Assembly (NCBI RefSeq): GCF_023585825.1
Contig: NZ_CP097751.1
Span: 372,001-436,000 of the forward strand
Length of the DNA: 64,000 bases
Reading direction: 5' to 3'
Origin: Candidatus Blochmanniella camponoti
GTDB lineage: Bacteria > Pseudomonadota > Gammaproteobacteria > Enterobacterales > Enterobacteriaceae
The first letter of the stretch is position 1. Each line of letters starts with the position of its first letter. Made by a program: the position numbers and the translations under genes. Shown here piece by piece: positions 57,843-64,000 of the stretch. The notes below the pieces were generated by a model. That model was not told the origin of the DNA, searched no databases, and saw nothing but the letters and a program-made list of their open reading frames with translations.

Positions 57843-58504
57843 ATAATGCATGTACAACTATGATGACATTATATAACTTAATAGCGGGTTACTGTGGTCG
57901 CAATGTTGGCCCATCCGTAAGCGGTCGAATTAAGTATGGTAGCATGATTGCTATCATAGGACCTAACGGAATAGGAAAATCTACTTTATTAAAAACATTA
58001 GCTGGTTTGTTGCCTCCAGTTTCCGGTCGTTTAGAATTTGGAAAAAAAGGTAGACCTCGTATGGGTTATTTACCTCAGAACAGCACTATAGATCCCCATT
58101 TTCCATTAACCGTATTCGACGTAGTATCTATGGGTTGTTGGCCAAGAATAAATTTATTAAAAAGACTGAATCAAAATCAAAGAGCAGTAATTTGGCGTTC
58201 TTTATGTCAGGTAAAATTATTAGATGTATTAAATCAATATATAGAAACTTTATCAGGAGGGCAAGTACAACGTATGTTATTTGCTAGAATATTGGCTCAG
58301 CAAGCATCATTAATTTTACTTGATGAACCATTTCAAGGAATTGATATAAATACTTGTAAAATAATGATACGTGCTGTAAATTTATTATGTAGACGTGGGT
58401 GTACTGTGATTGCTGCACTACATAATAATGAATTCGTAACTGAATATTTTCCTAATACATTGTTGTTAACTTGTTCTCGTAGTATTTGGAATCCATCCAT
58501 ATAA
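57839..58504 (+). CDS. zinc/manganese-type ABC transporter, ATP-binding protein
   Basis: ATPase of a metal ABC importer. The 221 residues hold Walker A GPNGIGKST, the Q-loop in RMGYLPQNS, the signature LSGGQVQRMLFARIL, Walker B LILLDEPFQG and the switch histidine in AALHN. The sequence PHFPLTVFDVVSMGCW is more like the general metal-type (Mn/Zn) ATPases than E. coli ZnuC, so I give no symbol. The start ATG at 57839 overlaps the stop of the upstream short ORF. The Zur-like site in front points to zinc. Confidence 0.88.
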   Translation: MNNACTTMMTLYNLIAGYCGRNVGPSVSGRIKYGSMIAIIGPNGIGKSTLLKTLAGLLPPVSGRLEFGKKGRPRMGYLPQNSTIDPHFPLTVFDVVSMGCWPRINLLKRLNQNQRAVIWRSLCQVKLLDVLNQYIETLSGGQVQRMLFARILAQQASLILLDEPFQGIDINTCKIMIRAVNLLCRRGCTVIAALHNNEFVTEYFPNTLLLTCSRSIWNPSI

Positions 58505-58595
58505 ATGTATAAAATTAAATTTTATAGTATTGTGAAGTGATTATATACATCCCATGTATATATAAATATTTATTTTGGAGAAAGAAAAAGTTTTT

Positions 58596-59456
58596 ATGAT
58601 GATTCATATGTTATTTGATCCTTTTATTAACTGTGGATATATGCGAAGAGCTATAGTTGCTTGTTGTGTATTATCTATCAGCATAACACCAATAGGTAAT
58701 TTTTTAATGTTGAGGCGTATGAGTTTAGTGGGAGATGTGTTATCTCATTCTATATTACCGGGCGTAGCGATAGGATATTTTTTTTCAGGAATGTCATTTA
58801 TGATAATGAGTATAGGGGGATTTATTTCCGGTTTAATGGTCGCGATATTATCTACTTGGATTAGCGAAAAAACATTGTTGCAACAAGATGCTAGTTTTGC
58901 TGGACTCTATCTTGGGTCTTTGGCATTTGGAGTTGTATTAATGTCGTTACATGGTCCTAATGTAGATTTGTTGGATTTGTTATTTGGATCTATTTTATCT
59001 GTAAATTTATTAAATTTAGAATGTATTGGGATCATTAGTACTATAACTTTACTTACTATCGCATTATTTTATAGAGCTTTAATTATTGAAACATTTGATC
59101 CAGATTTTTTAAGAGACAATAATATTGAAGCATCGAGATGTATTCAAATATTTTTTTTATCAATAGTTATGTTAAATTTAGTAGCAAGTTTTCAAGTGAC
59201 TGGTACTTTAATGTCTGTTGGTTTAATGATGTTACCTGGGTTATCAGCTCGGTGTTGGGTTAAAAGTTTAATACATATGCTGTTGTTATCGGTATTTATT
59301 GCTTTTTTTTGCTCGTGGATAGGGTTGATTGGATCATTTTATATGTTTTTGCCTGCAGGCCCGACTATAGTGTTATGTGGTAGTATAATTTTTTTAATTT
59401 CGGTGTTGTTTGGTAGAAATAAAGGTATTTTATTTTCTGTATATAACAGAAAATAA
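58596..59456 (+). CDS. zinc/manganese-type ABC transporter, permease (ABC-3 family)
   Basis: Membrane partner of the preceding ATPase. The 286 residues have about eight membrane helices and the ABC-3 family pattern: NFLMLRRMSLVGDVLSHSILPGVAIGYFFSG, LLFGSILSV, and FQVTGTLMSVGLMMLPGLSARCW. The start is taken at the ATG at 58596 (MMIHMLFDPFINC). It begins 92 bases after the ATPase. No periplasmic substrate-binding protein gene follows or precedes in this window. Confidence 0.9.
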   Translation: MMIHMLFDPFINCGYMRRAIVACCVLSISITPIGNFLMLRRMSLVGDVLSHSILPGVAIGYFFSGMSFMIMSIGGFISGLMVAILSTWISEKTLLQQDASFAGLYLGSLAFGVVLMSLHGPNVDLLDLLFGSILSVNLLNLECIGIISTITLLTIALFYRALIIETFDPDFLRDNNIEASRCIQIFFLSIVMLNLVASFQVTGTLMSVGLMMLPGLSARCWVKSLIHMLLLSVFIAFFCSWIGLIGSFYMFLPAGPTIVLCGSIIFLISVLFGRNKGILFSVYNRK

Positions 59457-60139
59457 AATTTTTTCTGTTTATTTAATTAAATTCTTTCTTATACCTAATG
59501 AGGAATTGGGTGTGCTTTAAAGATATAATTTTAGATATAAATGATCGGGTTATATATATAATAATACCTGTAGAATATATATTAACATTAATCTATGCCA
59601 TGTTATGTATAGATATCAATATGTCTTGATTGCCATTTAAATAGGTATTTGGAAGGTCTAAAGAAATTTAAATATTGATTTAAGAAGATTCAGGGCAATA
59701 ATAACAATAATTAGTTTTGAGTGAAATTAGAATATTATCGGCTATATTTATAAACAAGATAAATATTCTAGTTAAATCGGTATTAATTTATTAAAAACAT
59801 AAATACATTTCATATTTAAAACATTATCAATTTGTAATTGATTTGACTGATTACTACAAATTAGTATAATATTCCCGTTTAAAAGTTGCTTTTGAGTTCT
59901 AATCATCTAGTTGATAATACCCATATTTTTATTATATGACATATAAAGTATCTGTTATTAGTAATTTCATATTCACTTTGATGCAGAATGTTAGATTTGA
60001 TTATTTATAGATTAATTTATATGCTATATATAATATATAAAAATTATTTTTTCAATTTTTCGGAATGGTTTTTGAGTTTTAAATTGTTAAAATTGTTTGG
60101 TCGATTATATTATATATAAATATGATTTTATATCATGTA
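59457..60139. other. non-coding spacer downstream of the permease and lptB
   Basis: About 680 AT-rich bases between convergent genes. In E. coli rpoN and hpf follow lptB; neither is readable. I see no RNA gene. Confidence 0.5.
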
Positions 60140-60865
60140 TTATAGCTTAAATATATCTCCTAAGTATACTTGTTGTACGTGTTTATTATTTAATATCTCA
60201 TTAGGAGATCCATGAGCAATTGATTGTCCTTGATTAACTATATATGCTCGCTCACATATACGCAATGTTTCTCTTACATTATGATCGGTTATTAGTACTC
60301 CAAGTTTTCGGGATTTAAGTTGTTGAATAATTTTTTGTATATCTGTTATTGAAATTGGATCTACTCCAGAAAACGGCTCGTCAAGTAATATAAATTTAGG
60401 ATTAGCAGCCAATGCTCGTGCAATTTCTACACGTTTTCGTTCTCCTCCAGACAACGTCTGTCCAATATTATTTTTTAAATGACTGATATGAAAATTATTC
60501 ATTAATTCTATAATAAGTTTATTACGTTTTTTTGTATTAAGATTACGTCGAGTTTGCAATATAGCCATTAAATTATCAAATACAGTTAATCGACGAAAAA
60601 TCGAGCTTTCTTGAGGCAAATAGCCTATTCCTAATCGAGCTCTACGATAAATTGGCAACATGCTAATATCTTTTTCACCAATTGAAATACTACCGGAATT
60701 GTGTTGAACAATTCCCAATATCATATAAAATGTTGTAGTTTTTCCCGATCCATTTGGGCCCAATAATCCAACAATTTCTCCAGAAGTTATGTATAAGCTT
60801 ATATTGTTAACTACATACCGTCCCTTATAAATTTTGGATAGATTTTTTATAGTCAGTGTTGTCAT
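60140..60865 (-). CDS. lptB: lipopolysaccharide export ATPase LptB
   Basis: Cytoplasmic ATPase that powers LptFG. The 241 residues equal E. coli LptB. Walker [11 protein letters not shown]-loop [18 protein letters not shown], signature [16 protein letters not shown], Walker [14 protein letters not shown] and the H-loop [10 protein letters not shown] are all present. It is last in an lptC-lptA-lptB unit. Confidence 0.97.
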   Translation of the reverse strand: MTTLTIKNLSKIYKGRYVVNNISLYITSGEIVGLLGPNGSGKTTTFYMILGIVQHNSGSISIGEKDISMLPIYRRARLGIGYLPQESSIFRRLTVFDNLMAILQTRRNLNTKKRNKLIIELMNNFHISHLKNNIGQTLSGGERKRVEIARALAANPKFILLDEPFSGVDPISITDIQKIIQQLKSRKLGVLITDHNVRETLRICERAYIVNQGQSIAHGSPNEILNNKHVQQVYLGDIFKL

Positions 60866-60911
60866 GAAATTAAACTATAACTAATGATATAGTATATGTT
60901 AAATCTATTTT

Positions 60912-61421
60912 TTAGGTGGATTTTTTTGATAAAATTGTTATAACTTTATTTCCTTGGTTGGAAATGGCTTTTATTTGTTTATTTTTTATTGAGTAAATGA
61001 TCTTATCACTTTTTATAGAATTTCCTGCTTGTTTTATATAAACATTACCAATCAGAGTAATAGTATCATCGCTGGTATTGTAATGTATTATTGATGATTG
61101 AGCAAATATCATATTACCCATTTTTTGTATTTGATTTAAAGTAACAGGATTTCCGTGCGCTTCTATCATGGACAGATGATGTGTATCTTCTGTATGAGAG
61201 ATTAATATCTTATCTGCATAAAGATCAATGTTTTTATATTTAAGTATAACTCGATCTGTAAAAATTATTGTATTAGTCAACATATTAATTGATTGATATT
61301 CAGAATATACTTGAAGTATTTGTGATTTTTTATGCGCTAAAGTATGAGAGTATGTAAATGTTAAAAGTATATTGATATAAGTAAGCATTATTTTGTATTT
61401 ACCACATGTGTTGGATTTCAT
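60912..61421 (-). CDS. lptA: lipopolysaccharide transport periplasmic protein LptA
   Basis: Periplasmic bridge protein that carries LPS towards the outer membrane. From the ATG at 61419-61421 it has 169 residues (E. coli 185), with a hydrophobic signal segment IMLTYINILLTFTYSHTLA and then the OstA-like beta-jellyroll (NTIIFTDRVILKYKNIDLYADKI, DDTITLIGNVYIKQAGNSIKSDKI). The C-terminal tail is shorter than E. coli. It overlaps lptC by 23 bases. An upstream in-frame start would add 18 residues before the signal and is unlikely. Confidence 0.9.
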   Translation of the reverse strand: MKSNTCGKYKIMLTYINILLTFTYSHTLAHKKSQILQVYSEYQSINMLTNTIIFTDRVILKYKNIDLYADKILISHTEDTHHLSMIEAHGNPVTLNQIQKMGNMIFAQSSIIHYNTSDDTITLIGNVYIKQAGNSIKSDKIIYSIKNKQIKAISNQGNKVITILSKKST

Positions 61422-62016
61422 AACAAGTTTGTGCGTTATCAAATAATTTTGCTGTTTGTGTATGTAAATTGGCATGCATTTTCATCCCAACAGAATAAAA
61501 ATAATGACCATGTATAATTACTTTTTCGTTTGACATAATATCTTGAGTTATTAAGTTAATTGTCGCTTGGTTTGTAATAATGGATTGAAAGTATCCATCA
61601 TGTACTAAATTATTGATATATACATATCCGTATAGGTGCAATGTTTCTTCGCAACTTAATTTGGCTTGATTTGCTATAATTTTCCATTTTGGGATATTTT
61701 TGTCGTCAAAAGCTATAATGCTAGGACATATGAACCAAGTAATTCTTTGATTTGAAAAATGTTGAATGCAGTGCGCTGTCAATTTAAATTTAAGTTGTCC
61801 TGTTTTACTATATACGTTAATTGTTACATCGTTTCCTTGATGAGTACATATATCATTTTGAGTTAATGGGTGTAATGATGTATTAAACATGATTAATGAT
61901 TTTTTTATAATAAAAGATAGAAAAATTATTATCAATATTAATAAAATTGAAATAAAAGTGTATTTTTTATTTTTTTTCAGTGATTTTGAGACATAAAACA
62001 TTATGGGGGATCTCAT
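61399..62016 (-). CDS. lptC: lipopolysaccharide export protein LptC
   Basis: Inner-membrane-anchored periplasmic protein that passes LPS from LptFG to LptA. The 205 residues (E. coli 191) have one N-terminal anchor (TFISILLILIIIFLSFIIKKS) and a jellyroll domain aligning with E. coli, for example ITWFICPSIIAFDDKNIPKWKIIANQAKLS, LHLYGYVYINNLV and ATINLITQDI. The start may be 62016 or the ATG at 62001. kdsC, upstream in E. coli, is not here. Confidence 0.92.
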   Translation of the reverse strand: MRSPIMFYVSKSLKKNKKYTFISILLILIIIFLSFIIKKSLIMFNTSLHPLTQNDICTHQGNDVTINVYSKTGQLKFKLTAHCIQHFSNQRITWFICPSIIAFDDKNIPKWKIIANQAKLSCEETLHLYGYVYINNLVHDGYFQSIITNQATINLITQDIMSNEKVIIHGHYFYSVGMKMHANLHTQTAKLFDNAQTCYEIQHMW

Positions 62017-64000
62017 ATTTAATGATTGTAATTTAATAATTTTTATTTTTAAACGACAAAAGATATTCTTGGAGAGATGGTTATGATTTAATATTATTGT
62101 AATGATTGTTAGTTTTAACTTTTTTTTGCGTGAAATATATATTAAAATAACCAGACATTTAAGATATATAATATATAAATATTTTTAGATTATCTTTGAC
62201 AAGATAATGCATAAGAAAATTGTATTATGATATACATCATAATACGGTTGTTAATACTCCATATTAATATTGCTGGCATATAATATTATATAATTTTGTT
62301 TTCGTGATATACATATCTGAGGGACATTGTGTATTTTCAAGGCTTCATCTATAACAAGATCGTGCATGTTAAGTATCATTGCTAAGTTGCGTAAATAGTG
62401 TTCATTATATATGAATATATTTAATGTGAACAATTGCTAGTCAATTAATGAATTTTAATGTAAACAAATTACTGTCAATTTACATAAAATTATAATTATT
62501 TAATAAGCAATTAAATAAAAAACCGAATTTATTTTTAAATAGATTTATTAATGAAAATCATAATTCATATCATATATTATTTATACATAGAAAATAGATT
62601 CTCAATTTTTTGATACATACTTTTAATGAAGCATTATACATATAATATCATTTTCCATTAAAAAAATCAAAATATTTTTAATAGAAAATGATACAAAAAA
62701 TAATTTGTATCATAAAAATAATTATTTTTATGTGAAAATATGAAGTAGCCAAGAGTATTTTACCACTAAAAACATACGATGTATAATCTTTATATAAGGT
62801 TAATTTATCATCATTTTTAATGATTATTTATGTTAAAGATTTGTTGTTATTTATTCATTAATGTGGTAGATACAGTATCAGTGATCACTTAATGAATTTT
62901 TGATATTTCAATAAAAATATTAAATAAATTATATATTATACCTTATCCCATTAAGTGGATGGGTATATTTTAATTTTTTGTTTTTATAGAAAAATATTAT
63001 TTTTAAAATTAAATTATTGTTTATGATGATTGCATAGTTAAAATGTAGAGTATAAATTTTAAAAATAATAGATTATTAATAATAGATGAAATGATTGATA
63101 GTTGCATTATAAATAGAGATATAAGCGCTATGTGATTTGTTGAAAAATAAGTATTTATTTAGAGTGTATTTAAATAAAAATTATTATTATTATGATTTTT
63201 CAAAATTAAAAAAGAATTTGATCTTTAATAAAATTGAAAATTGAAAGGTATTTGAATTTTTTAAGAAAATTTTCATTTAAGGATATTTAATTATAGGCAT
63301 AAAATTACATTTATGTTAGTAATTAGATTATCCAATGTTATTTGTTGATCGATAGTGATGATTAAAGAATTATTAAAATTTTTGTTTAATTATTATTATT
63401 TTCGATGATATTAATAATTAAAAATATGCATACCCTAAAATAATTAAAGATATTATCTATCATAGATAGATAATATGAGAAATTATTAATTATAGCTGTT
63501 GATTGATTGTATGTAGTGTATTGAAAAATATAAGCAAAGTGCTATTTATTCGAGGTTTATTGAATTGATTCATTACAACATTTAATGTTTATTAAGTATC
63601 AATATGTGAATATTATTTCATTTTCATTATTTAAAATTTATTAAGATATAGGCGACATCAGTTTAAATTAGCGACCAATAATATCAGTGTGAATTAAATA
63701 ATAATTGATTGTACACTAAAGTAGTATGACTATCATAGTAAATGATATTAATCATAATTTTTATTATTTTTATTTTTGGTATTGAAATCATAAGAATACG
63801 TGTATTTGTATTGGGCAATTACAAATAGAACAGATCTCATATTTATTATAAATAAAAAATAATTTTTTAAGTTGTATAGATGCTGCTGATTATTAATGTC
63901 TTCTATTTAAGAGAAGTTGATACTTCCACACCGATATATTGTATAATAGATTATATAAATAATCAATTTTTTATTTTTATTGTAAATGAGTATAATTGTC
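62017..64000. other. long AT-rich stretch without recognisable genes
   Basis: Almost 2 kb upstream of lptC to the window end, extremely AT-rich, with frequent stops in all frames. A 60-codon minus frame at 62251-62433 is unrecognised. It contains several perfect AT hairpins: a 22-bp palindrome at 62711-62732, 12-bp arms at 63450-63461 and 63465-63476, and near-complementary arms at about 62646-62665 and 62675-62693. It may be an eroded gene region or the leader of a gene beyond the window. Confidence 0.6.
62711..62732. repeat. 22-bp perfect AT-rich palindrome
   Basis: cataaaaataa followed directly by its reverse complement. It sits beside another imperfect inverted repeat (about 62646-62693), so 62646-62732 is a cluster of hairpin-forming sequence. 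Function not evident. Confidence 0.6.

Noticed and set aside
57839..59456. Naming the transporter znuC and znuB.
   Set aside because: The ATPase resembles general Mn/Zn-type ATPases more than E. coli ZnuC, so I left the symbols empty although the Zur-like site suggests zinc.
62251..62433. 60-codon minus-strand frame upstream of lptC.
   Set aside because: No recognisable family, no good ribosome binding site, in a region with many short random frames.

Overview
The window is AT-rich DNA from a reduced gammaproteobacterial genome. Genes keep Enterobacterales-type sequence and partial E. coli gene order (rpmH-rnpA-yidD-yidC-mnmE, the atp operon, pepA-holC-valS, lptF-lptG, prlC/pitA, ssb/yjcE/gltP). 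They are separated by long AT-rich spacers where E. coli neighbours (ftsEX, rsmG, atpI, dnaA, recF, ibpB, ubiC, rraB, rpoN) are missing. There are no mobile elements, phage genes or CRISPR. Intact amino-acid genes (metA, argI), a full ATP synthase, the Lpt lipopolysaccharide export genes and the absence of dnaA beside dnaN best fit a Candidatus Blochmannia-type ant endosymbiont. That identification is an inference from content and order.

Layout. 0.2-7.1 kb: rpoH, ftsY, rsmD, pgi, metA and tRNA-Ile, mostly on the minus strand, with a C-rich plus strand. 7.1-7.7 kb: a non-coding stretch where strand composition flips, with a G/T-rich tract just before mnmG; this is the likely replication origin. 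7.7-18.4 kb: mnmG, atpBEFHAGDC and glmU. 18.6-22.6 kb: mnmE, a joined yidD-yidC reading frame, rnpA and rpmH on the minus strand. 22.9-32.8 kb: dnaN, gyrB, ibpA, an AI-2E-family membrane protein, glyQS and sodA. 33-42.4 kb: tRNA-Pro, prlC, pitA, ubiA, zur, dnaB and ssb. 42.8-56.8 kb: yjcE, gltP, ridA, argI, valS, holC, pepA, lptFG and a LysR regulator. 57-62 kb: tRNA-Leu, a zinc-type ABC transporter behind a probable Zur box, and lptBAC. The last 2 kb hold no recognisable gene.

How the genes work together. The set covers energy (ATP synthase, Pgi), replication (DnaN, GyrB, DnaB, SSB, HolC), translation (tRNAs, ValS, GlyQS, RnpA, L34, MnmEG, RsmD), protein targeting (FtsY, YidC), heat shock (RpoH, IbpA), envelope export (LptA, B, C, F, G; GlmU) and metal homeostasis (Zur plus its likely target transporter).

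Main points for a second look: (1) long perfect inverted repeats, three of them inside genes (metA, ridA, pepA) with one arm in conserved and the other in variable codons; (2) a valS whose C-terminal arm is cut off by a one-base loss in a poly(A) run but is still readable in the next frame; (3) yidD and yidC fused in one frame; (4) a Zur-box-like site before a zinc ABC operon that starts with an unrecognised 45-codon ORF and lacks a binding protein; (5) the origin-like switch region in a genome without dnaA next to dnaN.
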